DNA of 64,000 nt, taken from positions 1 through 64,000 of the forward strand of contig NZ_MSIE01000027.1 in NCBI RefSeq assembly GCF_001921205.1. Reading direction: 5' to 3'. Source of the stretch: Actinophytocola xanthii (GTDB lineage: Bacteria > Actinomycetota > Actinomycetes > Mycobacteriales > Pseudonocardiaceae). The translations under genes were made by a program, and so were the position numbers. The notes below the pieces were generated by a model. It had not been told where the DNA came from and made no database searches. It saw only the letters and a program-made list of their open reading frames with translations. Every line of letters starts with the position of its first letter. The stretch's first letter is position 1. This document shows, piece after piece, positions 57,097 to 64,000 of this stretch.

Positions 57097-58637
57097 TCCG
57101 GATGAAGTGGCGGGTGCTGCGGCACTCGCTGCGTGGCAAGGAGGCCGTGCTCACCGTCGGCGGCGCGATCCTGGGGCTGCTCGCGGCGGTGCTCACCGTT
57201 CTTGTCGCAGCAGCCGACTTCCCCACCCCCGGCGTCGACACCGACGTGCTCGCCGGGCTGCTCCTGCTCTGGACCCTGGGGTGGCTGTTCGCCCCGCTGT
57301 TCACCGGCGGTGGGGACGAGACCCTGCGCCCGGAGCACTTCGCCCTGCTCCCGTTCACCCCGCGGCAGCTGGCCGCGGGCCTGCTCGGAGCGGCCTTCCT
57401 CGGGGTGCCGGCGATCGTCACCGCGCTCGCGTTCTGCGCCCTGGTCGTGCACGCCGCCGGCTCCCTGCCGGCGGTCGTGGTCGCCGTCCTGGCACTGCCG
57501 CTGCAGCTGGCGCTGGCGGTGCTGCTGTCCCGGGTGGCGATGGCGGGACTCGGCGCGGCGCTCCAGTCCCGCCGTGGCCGCGACCTCGGCGTGCTGCTCG
57601 CTGCCCTGGTCGGGGTGATGGTCTTCTTCGCCCAGGCGCTCGTCCAGACGCTGGGGCCGGTGGTGGTCGACGGGGACTCACCGGCCCTGACGGCCGTGCT
57701 GCGCTGGGTGCCCTCGGGCTGGGGGCCGGTCGCGGTGGACGCCGCCGGGCGCGGGGAGTGGCCGCTGGTGCTTGCCGCCCTCGCCGGGCTGGTCGTGCTC
57801 GGCGGCGGGTTGCTCGCGGTCTGGGGGGTGCTGCTGCACCGACGCACCACTCGGGTCCCGGTCAACGTGGGCCCCTCGGCCCGCGGGAGCGGGTCCGTCG
57901 CGCGCCGGCTGCCCGCCACGCCGGTCGGCGCCGTCGTGGCCAAGGAGCTGCGTACCTGGTTTCGCGACCCGCGCCGGCGGGTGGCGCTGCTGTCCGCGGT
58001 GATCGTCGCCCTGGTCGCCTCGGTGCCGCCGGCCCTGCAGGGCGAGGGCGGCGGGGGGATCCCCTTCACGGGGCTCGTGGTGATGACGGTGGGCTGCCTG
58101 CTCGCCGGAAACCTGTACGGGATGGACGGCAGCGCCCTGTGGCTCACGCTGGTCACGCCGGAGGCGGCCGCGGCCGACGTGCGCGGGCGGCAGCTGGCCT
58201 GGCTGCTGCTGATCACGCCGGTGGCCGCTGTGCTGGTCGTCGTGCTGCCCGCGCTCACCGAGCCGGCCACGTACCCCTGGGTGCTCGCGCTCGCGCCGGC
58301 CCTGGCCGGCGGCGGGTCCGGGCTGGTCGTCCTGCTGTCGGTGTTCACCGCCTACCCGCTGCCCGACCAGCGCGCGAACCCGTTCTCGGCCGGCAACAAC
58401 CCGGGCCTGCTGCGGGTCCTGCTCCAGCTGGCGATCACGCTGCTGCTGGCCGTGGTCGCCCTGCCCGTGGTGGCGGTGGTGTGGCTGGGTTCCGGGGTGG
58501 CACCCCTGGAGTGGCTCGGCGTGCCGACGGGGGTCGCGGTGGGCGTGCTCTGTTGGTGGTGGTGGGGCCGGATCGCGGCCCGGCGGCTCGCCGAGCGGGG
58601 ACCGGAGCTGCTCGCGGTCGTGGCCAAGCACGTGTGA
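57081..58637 (+). CDS. ABC exporter permease
   Basis: GTG 57081 overlaps the ATPase gene and gives 518 residues with about twelve hydrophobic segments, starting after IRMKWRVLRHSLRGKEAVLT. A central hydrophilic loop contains VAKELRTWFRDPRRRVAL, a conserved coupling region of this large permease class. One double-length permease would pair with two ATPases. Confidence 0.88.
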   Translation: MVGVLIRMKWRVLRHSLRGKEAVLTVGGAILGLLAAVLTVLVAAADFPTPGVDTDVLAGLLLLWTLGWLFAPLFTGGGDETLRPEHFALLPFTPRQLAAGLLGAAFLGVPAIVTALAFCALVVHAAGSLPAVVVAVLALPLQLALAVLLSRVAMAGLGAALQSRRGRDLGVLLAALVGVMVFFAQALVQTLGPVVVDGDSPALTAVLRWVPSGWGPVAVDAAGRGEWPLVLAALAGLVVLGGGLLAVWGVLLHRRTTRVPVNVGPSARGSGSVARRLPATPVGAVVAKELRTWFRDPRRRVALLSAVIVALVASVPPALQGEGGGGIPFTGLVVMTVGCLLAGNLYGMDGSALWLTLVTPEAAAADVRGRQLAWLLLITPVAAVLVVVLPALTEPATYPWVLALAPALAGGGSGLVVLLSVFTAYPLPDQRANPFSAGNNPGLLRVLLQLAITLLLAVVALPVVAVVWLGSGVAPLEWLGVPTGVAVGVLCWWWWGRIAARRLAERGPELLAVVAKHV

Positions 58638-58650
58638 GCCGGCTGGGCCA

Positions 58651-58687
58651 GCTCCCGGGCCGGTCGGACTCCGGCCGGCCGGGGAGC
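58651..58687 (+). terminator. Hairpin after the ABC permease
   Basis: GCTCCC at 58651-58656 pairs with GGGGAGC at 58681-58687, with further GGCCGG/CCGGCC pairing inside. It is 13 bases after the permease stop. Confidence 0.6.
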
Positions 58688-58957
58688 CGCTCGTGTTGGG
58701 TGGCTCGGGGAGGGCCGGCGGCTGTGCGGGTGACCCTCACCGAGGTGGCTCCGGGTGGATGGGTTGCGCTGTGTGGTGGCGTCGGCCGGCGTGTTCGTCG
58801 GGGTGGGTGAGGGCAGTGGTACTCCGCCAGGAGTACGCCGCCACCCGCGTGCTACCGCCGTACGCGTAGACGAGATCTCGCCGAGCGTCCGACGCGTACG
58901 CCGCTGATCGCGGCGACCATGGGGTTACCGGAGAACCCGATGGGAGAGCGACACACG
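58688..58957. other. Intergenic region upstream of the secreted protein gene
   Basis: About 270 bases without a convincing gene on either strand. It must hold the promoter for the secreted protein gene; a GTACTCC-N-AGGAGTAC inverted repeat is present near 58818-58833. Confidence 0.45.
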
Positions 58958-59485
58958 ATGAGCGACAAGTCCAGGCGTCTTGGCTGGCGCATCGGCCTCG
59001 GGGTGGCCGTTGCCGCCGTGGTGAGCGTCGGCGCCTTCGGGATCGCGGCCGCCGCCTCGAACGAGCAGCCCTCGAACGAACCAGCACCGACCGAGGAGCA
59101 CGACGGCCCGCCGTGGGCCGGGCACGACCGGGGCGACTGGGGAGGCGGCCCCTGGGGCGGCGCCGGCCTGTTCCAGGCCCTCGAGGACCTGAACGTCGAG
59201 GACCTCTCCCACGCCGAGATCGTCCTCGCCACCGAGGGCGGCGGCTCCACCACGATGCTCGTCCAGAAGGGCACCGTCACCTCGGTCAACGGCACCTCCC
59301 TCGCCGTGCGCAGCGTCGACGGCTTCACCGAGACCTACGCCGTGGACGGCAGGACCACCGTGAACGGGGACGACAAGATCGGCACCGTCGCCAAGGACGA
59401 GCAGGTGGTGGTGCTGGCTCCGGAGGGCGGCGCGAACCCCACGGCGCGCACCGTCCTCGACCTCACCGACCTCGGCTGGAAGTAA
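58958..59485 (+). CDS. Secreted DUF5666-like protein
   Basis: ATG 58958, nine bases after GGGAGAG, gives 175 residues: a membrane signal (LGWRIGLGVAVAAVVSVGAF), a Gly/Trp/Asp-rich linker and a small beta domain with VQKGTVTSVNGTSLAVRSVD and YAVDGRTTVNGDDKIGTVAK, the repeating pattern of DUF5666. The function is unknown. It may be cell-wall-linked. Confidence 0.75.
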   Translation: MSDKSRRLGWRIGLGVAVAAVVSVGAFGIAAAASNEQPSNEPAPTEEHDGPPWAGHDRGDWGGGPWGGAGLFQALEDLNVEDLSHAEIVLATEGGGSTTMLVQKGTVTSVNGTSLAVRSVDGFTETYAVDGRTTVNGDDKIGTVAKDEQVVVLAPEGGANPTARTVLDLTDLGWK

Positions 59486-59607
59486 TCCCTTCCCCGCGAC
59501 CGAACCCGATCGACGCCTTCCCGACGCCACCCGCGCCGGGAAGGCGTTCTCCCGTCTGGCGAGGTTTTCTCCGACTCCTATCGACATCCTTCGAACCGGC
59601 GGTGCGC

Positions 59608-59874
59608 ATGGACGAGCGGGTCTACGACGTGGCCTTCGCGCTGGCCTCCCGGGGGCGCCTCGCCGTGCTGCGCGTGCTCGCCGACGGCAACGCCTCGCTC
59701 GGCGAGCTGGTCGCCCGCACGGGCACCGCCGAGGTGCTCGACCACCTCGAGGAGCTCGGGGAGTCGGGCCTGGTCAGCGCCGGGATCGACGGGCGATACG
59801 GGTTGGCCTCGGTGGACGTGGCGGTCCTCATCCGCGCGCTGGAGACCGTCGCCGGGGCTAAAGATGAGTCATGA
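59608..59874 (+). CDS. Small winged-helix protein
   Basis: The 88-residue protein is a bare ArsR-like winged helix (YDVAFALASRGRLAVLRVLA, ASLGELVARTGTAEVLDHLE, ESGLVSAGIDGRYGLAS). ATG 59608 is chosen; an in-frame GTG at 59602 adds two residues. Its stop overlaps the methyltransferase start, so it may regulate its own operon. No metal-binding motif is seen. Confidence 0.7.
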   Translation: MDERVYDVAFALASRGRLAVLRVLADGNASLGELVARTGTAEVLDHLEELGESGLVSAGIDGRYGLASVDVAVLIRALETVAGAKDES

Positions 59875-60554
59875 GCACCTGGGCCACGGCCGCCGGGCGG
59901 GTACCCGGCGCCGTCTACGACTTCGGCGTGCAGCGGCCGTGGCTGGCCGTACCCGCCGGGTGGCTGCTGTGGGGCACCGACGTCCGACACCTCCACCGCA
60001 CGGTCCGCGGGCTCGCCGACCTGCCCGCCGGTAGCTCCGTCCTGGACGTGCCCTGCGGGGGCGGGATCGCCCTGCGCGGGCTGCGCCGTGGCCAGGACGT
60101 CCGGTACGTCGGCGCGGACGTGTCCCCGGCGATGCTGGCCCGGACCCGGCGCCTGGCCGCGAGGTCATGGACGACCGGGGTCGCGCTGGCCAGGGCGGAC
60201 CTCACCCGCCTGCCGTTCGCGACCGGCGCGTTCGACAGCTGCCTGTGCCTGAACGGGCTGCACTGCCTGCCCGACCCGGCGCGGGCGGTGCGCGAGCTGG
60301 CCCGGTGCCTGCGCCCGGGCGGGCGCCTCGTCGGGGACCTGGTCGTCTCCGGCGCCGGGGTGCGCCAGGACCTCGCGCTCGCCGTGCTGCGCCGCCTGGG
60401 GCTGTTCGGTCCGGGCGGCACACCCGCCGATCTCGGTGGCTGGCTGGCCGCGGCCCACCTGCGGGTGGACCGGATCCTGCGGTCCGGCGCGGTCGTGCAC
60501 TTCGTCGCGACCAGACGCGGCACGCGGCATGATGGGCCCCGCGACGAGAGCTGA
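59871..60554 (+). CDS. Class I SAM-dependent methyltransferase
   Basis: The 227-residue enzyme has motif I VLDVPCGGGIALRGL, motif II YVGADVSPAML and post-motif FDSCLCLNGLHCLPDPARAV, as in UbiE-type methyltransferases. The substrate is unknown. It is translationally coupled to the winged-helix gene and precedes the TlpA-like gene by 15 bases. Confidence 0.88.
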   Translation: MSTWATAAGRVPGAVYDFGVQRPWLAVPAGWLLWGTDVRHLHRTVRGLADLPAGSSVLDVPCGGGIALRGLRRGQDVRYVGADVSPAMLARTRRLAARSWTTGVALARADLTRLPFATGAFDSCLCLNGLHCLPDPARAVRELARCLRPGGRLVGDLVVSGAGVRQDLALAVLRRLGLFGPGGTPADLGGWLAAAHLRVDRILRSGAVVHFVATRRGTRHDGPRDES

Positions 60555-60569
60555 CCCGGAGGTGTGGCC

Positions 60570-61154
60570 ATGACCCGCGCGGCGCTGGTGGCGAGCGGCC
60601 TGGCGGTGGCACTGCTGCTCACTGCCTGCGGCGGCGAGCAACGCGAGGCCGGTCCGGAGGCGCCCGCGCCCACGAGCACCGCACCGGCGACCACGGGGGC
60701 GGCGAAGCCCGCGCCGGCGCCGGACGCCGTCTCCGAGCCGCCCGCCCCGGAGGAGGTCCCCGAGCTGCTGCGGTTCGAGGCCAAGACCCTCGACGGCCAC
60801 GTCTTCCACGGCGCCGACCTGCTGGGCGGGCCCGCCGTGCTCTGGTTCTGGGCGCCGTGGTGCCCGACCTGCCAGGCCGAGGCGCCCACGATCGCCCAGG
60901 CGGCACGCACCGGCGGGGCGCGTTTCGTCGGCGTCGCCGCGCAGGACGAGGTCCCCGCGATGCGGGAGTTCGTCGACCAGTACGGGCTCGACGGCTTCAC
61001 CCACCTCGCCGACGAGGATCTCGCGGTCTGGAACCGGTTCGAGGTCGCCTACCAGCCGGCCTACGCCTTCGTCGACTCTCGCGGCGAGGTCACCGTCGAG
61101 ACCGAGCTGCTCGAGCCCGAGGAGCTGCTCGCCCGGGTTCGTGCCCTGCGCTGA
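60570..61154 (+). CDS. TlpA-like thioredoxin-fold lipoprotein
   Basis: ATG 60570 follows GGAGG by seven bases. The 194-residue protein has a lipobox (ALLLTAC, lipidated C20), a Pro/Ala linker and a thioredoxin domain with active site W-C98-P-T-C101 and the cis-proline region VAYQPAYAFVD. It should reduce disulfides on the outer membrane face, fed with electrons by the CcdA protein of the next gene, whose start overlaps its stop. Confidence 0.92.
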   Translation: MTRAALVASGLAVALLLTACGGEQREAGPEAPAPTSTAPATTGAAKPAPAPDAVSEPPAPEEVPELLRFEAKTLDGHVFHGADLLGGPAVLWFWAPWCPTCQAEAPTIAQAARTGGARFVGVAAQDEVPAMREFVDQYGLDGFTHLADEDLAVWNRFEVAYQPAYAFVDSRGEVTVETELLEPEELLARVRALR

Positions 61155-61969
61155 TGGGGGGTGACCTGGCCTTCGCGCTTGGGGCGGGCATGCTCGCGGC
61201 GGTGAACCCCTGCGGTTTCGCGATGCTGCCCGGGTACCTGGCCCTGGTCGCCGGGGACCGCCCGGCGCGGGCGCTCGCCGCCAGCGGCGTGATGACCGCC
61301 GGGTTCGTCGCCGTGTTCGGGGTGTTCGGGCTGCTCACCGCGCCGCTCGCGGCAGCGCTGCAGCGCTGGCTGCCCCTGGTGACCGTGCTGGTGGGTCTCC
61401 TCCTGGTGGTGCTCGGGGTACTGCTGCTGGCCGGTCGGGAGCTGCGCGTGCTGGTGCCGAGCCCGGTGGGGGGAGCGCCCGGCACGCGGCTGGTCTCGAT
61501 GCTCGGCTACGGGGTGGCGTTCGCGGTGGCGTCGCTGTCCTGCTCGATCGGGCCGTTCCTGGCGGCGGCGGGGGTCGCCGTCCGGGCCGGCTCGCTGTTC
61601 GCGTTCGGCGCCTACGCGCTGGGCATGGGGCTGGTCGTCGCGGTGCTCGCGGTCGCGACGGCGCTGGCCGGCACCGCCCTGGTCGGCGCCCTCCAGCGGG
61701 CACTGCCGTACGTCACCAGGGCCGGTGGGGCGTTGCTCGTGCTGACCGGGGCCTACGTGGGCTACTACGGGTTCCACGAGCTGCGCGTGCTGCACCTCGG
61801 CGGGTCCCCGGGGGACCCGGTGCTGGGGGCCGTGGGCGAGGCGCAGGCGGAGCTCGCCGACCTGCTGCTCGCGGTCGGGCCGGTGCCGCTCGTGGTCACG
61901 CTGCTGGTGCTGCTCGCGGTGCTGCTCGGGCTGGCCGTCGTGCTCCGCCGCCGGCTCCGCGCTCGTTGA
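61154..61969 (+). CDS. ccdA: CcdA-type membrane thiol-disulfide transporter
   Basis: ATG 61154 overlaps the TlpA stop. The 271-residue protein has six or seven membrane segments with the two conserved cysteines in AVNPCGFAMLPGYLALV and ASLSCSIGPFLAAAG. It carries electrons from cytoplasmic thioredoxin to extracytoplasmic TlpA-like proteins, for cytochrome c maturation or secreted-protein repair. The C-terminal tail is an extra membrane segment. Confidence 0.92.
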   Translation: MGGDLAFALGAGMLAAVNPCGFAMLPGYLALVAGDRPARALAASGVMTAGFVAVFGVFGLLTAPLAAALQRWLPLVTVLVGLLLVVLGVLLLAGRELRVLVPSPVGGAPGTRLVSMLGYGVAFAVASLSCSIGPFLAAAGVAVRAGSLFAFGAYALGMGLVVAVLAVATALAGTALVGALQRALPYVTRAGGALLVLTGAYVGYYGFHELRVLHLGGSPGDPVLGAVGEAQAELADLLLAVGPVPLVVTLLVLLAVLLGLAVVLRRRLRAR

Positions 61970-62046
61970 CGCCTCGTGTCGATCTCCCCCGCAAGGCTGG
62001 TCGCCAGGTCCCTCGTCCGGGTAGTTTGAGCGGGAGCAGTAATCGG

Positions 62047-62065
62047 TAAGGGCAGCCTTACCTTG
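62047..62065. promoter_or_regulatory. Iron box (IdeR/DmdR type) before the heme oxygenase gene
   Basis: TAAGGGCAGCCTTACCTTG matches 12 of 19 bases of the DtxR/IdeR consensus TTAGGTTAGGCTAACCTAA and contains the palindrome GGTAAGG-N4-CCTTACC. It is 19 bases before the start codon, a position suited to repression when iron is plentiful. Confidence 0.7.
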
Positions 62066-62084
62066 ACGAGAGACGGGTGGCGAC

Positions 62085-62771
62085 GTGGTTCTGTCCGATG
62101 AGCGCCAGCCCGCCGAGCCCCTGTCCGCGCGGCTGAAGAACGCGACGCGGGAGGAGCACGAGCGGACCGAGTCCGCACCGTTCGTCGCGGCGCTGCTCGA
62201 CGGGCGCCTCCACCGCGACGCCTACACCGCGTTGCTCGGCCAGAGCTACCTGTTCTACCGGGTGCTCGAGGAGGCGGGCGAGGCCTGGCGCGGGGACGCG
62301 GTCGTGGGTCCGTTCGTCTCCGACGACCTGGTCCGCTGCGGCGCGCTCGAGGCCGACCTCGAGTGGCTGGCCGGTCCGGGGTGGCGCGAGGGGCTCGACC
62401 CGTTGCCGGCCACCCGCCGGTACGCAGACCGGCTGCGTGCGGTGTGCTTCGACTCCGCCAGCGCGTTCCTCGCCCACCACTACACCCGCTACCTGGGTGA
62501 CCTGTCCGGCGGCCAGATCATCCGCCGCCGGCTCCGCTCGGTCTACGACCTCACCACCGACGGCGTCCGCTTCTACGTGTTCGACCGGGTGGCGAAGCCA
62601 AAGCTGTTCAAGGACCGCTACCGGGAGCTGCTGGACGGCCTGCCGTGGGACGCCCACGAACAGGAGAACCTGCTGGCCGAGGCGAACGAGGCGTTCCGGC
62701 TCAACCGAGGGGTGTTCGACGACCTCGGCAAGGCGCTCGAGGTCGGCTGGACCGGCTCCCGCAGCGCCTGA
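62085..62771 (+). CDS. hmuO: Heme oxygenase (biliverdin-producing)
   Basis: The 228-residue enzyme has the proximal histidine in ATREEHERTES (H25) and the distal helix motif YLGDLSGGQIIRRRL (about 137-150). Length and motifs match HmuO of corynebacteria. It opens heme to release iron. The iron box upstream predicts induction under iron limitation. GTG 62085 is the start. A hairpin follows. Confidence 0.94.
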   Translation: MVLSDERQPAEPLSARLKNATREEHERTESAPFVAALLDGRLHRDAYTALLGQSYLFYRVLEEAGEAWRGDAVVGPFVSDDLVRCGALEADLEWLAGPGWREGLDPLPATRRYADRLRAVCFDSASAFLAHHYTRYLGDLSGGQIIRRRLRSVYDLTTDGVRFYVFDRVAKPKLFKDRYRELLDGLPWDAHEQENLLAEANEAFRLNRGVFDDLGKALEVGWTGSRSA

Positions 62772-62787
62772 CTCGCCCAGGGTGTCA

Positions 62788-62809
62788 CCGGTGCCGCCCC
62801 GAGCACCGG
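62788..62809 (+). terminator. Hairpin after the heme oxygenase gene
   Basis: CCGGTGC pairs perfectly with GCACCGG across an eight-base loop, 17 bases after the stop. Confidence 0.55.
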
Positions 62810-62859
62810 AGCCGGCATGGGACGATGTGTCGTATCCGCATGACACCCGAGGAACCTGA

Positions 62860-64000
62860 GTGACTACGTTCGCCGACACGACGTTCACTGATCCCGACGT
62901 GATCAGGAACTTCTGCATCATCGCGCACATCGACCACGGCAAGTCGACCCTGGCCGACCGGATGCTGCAGCTCACCGGGGTGGTCGAGGAGCGGGCGATG
63001 CGCGCGCAGTACCTCGACCGGATGGACATCGAGCGGGAGCGCGGCATCACGATCAAGGCGCAGAACGTCCGGCTGCCCTGGCAGGTCGGCGGCCGCGACC
63101 ACGTCCTGCACATGATCGACACCCCCGGGCACGTCGACTTCACCTACGAGGTCTCCCGCGCGCTCGAGGCCTGCGAGGGCGCGATCCTGCTGGTCGACGC
63201 GGCGCAGGGGATCGAGGCGCAGACGCTGGCGAACCTGTACCTCGCGATGGAGAACGACCTCACGATCATCCCGGTGCTCAACAAGATCGACCTGCCGGCG
63301 GCCGACCCGGACAAGTACGCCGCCGAGCTCGCCCACATCGTCGGCTGCGAGCCCTCGGACGTGATGCGGGTCTCGGCCAAGACCGGCAAGGGCGTGCGGG
63401 AGCTGCTCAACGAGATCGTCCGCCTGGTGCCGGCGCCCACGGGAGTCGACGACGCACCGGCCCGAGCGATGATCTTCGACTCGGTCTACGACACCTACCG
63501 CGGCGTGGTGACCTACATCCGGGTGGTGGACGGGAAGATCACCCCCCGGCAGCGGATCCGAATGATGTCCACCGGGGCAACCCACGAGCTGCTCGAGGTC
63601 GGCATCATCTCGCCGGAGCCCAAGCCGAGCGCCGGCCTGGGCGTCGGCGAGGTCGGGTACCTGATCACCGGTGTGAAGGACGTCCGGCAGTCCAAGGTCG
63701 GCGACACGGTGACCAGCGAGCGCCGCGGCGCCACCGAGCCGCTCGCGGGCTACCGCGAGCCGAGGCCGATGGTCTACTCGGGCCTCTACCCGGTCGACGG
63801 CTCGGACTACGCCGACCTGCGGGAGGCCCTGGACAAGCTGCGCCTCAACGACGCCGCGCTGAGCTTCGAGCCGGAGACCTCCGCCGCACTCGGCTTCGGG
63901 TTCCGGTGCGGGTTCCTGGGCCTGCTGCACCTGGAGATCGTCCGCGAGCGCCTGGAGCGCGAGGCCGACCTCGACCTGATCTCCACCGCGCCCAACGTGG
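62860..64000 (+). CDS. lepA: Elongation factor 4 (LepA), 3' end cut by window
   Basis: GTG 62860 lies shortly after GAGGAAC. The 380 visible codons are open to the window end. The GTPase motifs are complete: G1 AHIDHGKST (22-30), [17 protein letters not shown] and NKIDLP, followed by domain II. The end [20 protein letters not shown] enters the LepA-specific part. LepA back-translocates or assists ribosomes. The position after rpsT matches mycobacteria, with inserted genes between. Confidence 0.96.
   Translation, partial: MTTFADTTFTDPDVIRNFCIIAHIDHGKSTLADRMLQLTGVVEERAMRAQYLDRMDIERERGITIKAQNVRLPWQVGGRDHVLHMIDTPGHVDFTYEVSRALEACEGAILLVDAAQGIEAQTLANLYLAMENDLTIIPVLNKIDLPAADPDKYAAELAHIVGCEPSDVMRVSAKTGKGVRELLNEIVRLVPAPTGVDDAPARAMIFDSVYDTYRGVVTYIRVVDGKITPRQRIRMMSTGATHELLEVGIISPEPKPSAGLGVGEVGYLITGVKDVRQSKVGDTVTSERRGATEPLAGYREPRPMVYSGLYPVDGSDYADLREALDKLRLNDAALSFEPETSAALGFGFRCGFLGLLHLEIVRERLEREADLDLISTAPNV

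Noticed and set aside
1-64000. CRISPR array or complete insertion sequence
   Set aside because: I found no regularly spaced direct repeats and no transposase. The only regular repeats are in-frame coding repeats in rne.

Overview
The window is a piece of a GC-rich actinobacterial chromosome, most likely from Pseudonocardiales or a close relative. The evidence is the very high GC coding bias, frequent GTG starts, a mycothiol-system mycoredoxin, paired clpP1/clpP2, RNase E with long disordered flanks, and the order nadD-rsfS-phosphatase-octanoyltransferase-degV-comEA-comEC-holA-rpsT-lepA. That order matches the mycobacterial Rv2421c-Rv2412c neighbourhood with a few genes inserted. All identifications come from reading the sequence; no database search was run.

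Region 1 (1 to about 9.1 kb) is the right-hand part of an actinomycete integrative and conjugative element (AICE, pSAM2 type). Reading from the chromosome junction leftwards it holds a tyrosine integrase, an excisionase, a RepSA-like replication initiator, an FtsK/TraB-type DNA translocase preceded by a 55-residue zinc-ribbon gene, small accessory genes, a Pra-like activator, a GntR/UTRA (KorSA-like) repressor with three palindromic operators, an EamA exporter, a Nudix protein (Pif-like immunity candidate) and an AT-rich NYN-domain gene cut by the window edge. The element abuts the 3' end of a tRNA-Gly(TCC) gene. Its left attachment site is outside the window.

Region 2 (9.1-15 kb) is the proteostasis block: tRNA-Pro, tig, clpP1, clpP2 and clpX, then a serine hydrolase and fdhD. 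A stretch inside clpX has a sharply different codon choice.

Region 3 (15-35 kb) mixes housekeeping and accessory genes. It holds an ArsR-type regulator, an FAD oxidoreductase, mycoredoxin, valS-folC-DUF4233, ndk, two small regulators, an FAD monooxygenase facing a TetR gene, a three-gene ABC-2 exporter, DoxX, a radical-SAM pair (TIGR03960/TIGR03936 types) and a secreted subtilisin-like protease. Two families of short dispersed repeats sit just upstream of genes here.

Region 4 (35-55 kb) is core: RNase E/G, rplU-rpmA-obg-proB, a RecQ helicase with a C-terminal phosphoribosyltransferase-like module, nadD-rsfS, the methylglucose-lipopolysaccharide genes (gpgP-like, octT-like), degV, comEA-comEC, holA and rpsT. 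Facing comEC is a threonine synthase gene whose leader is a clear SAM-I (S-box) riboswitch.

Region 5 (55-64 kb) has a ribbon-helix-helix/SPFH pair divergent from an ABC exporter, a secreted protein, a small winged-helix/methyltransferase/TlpA/CcdA run, an iron-box-controlled heme oxygenase and the 5' part of lepA.

A recurring feature is a TAnnnT -10 element placed 5-9 bases before start codons that lack a Shine-Dalgarno sequence, which points to leaderless transcription of many genes here.
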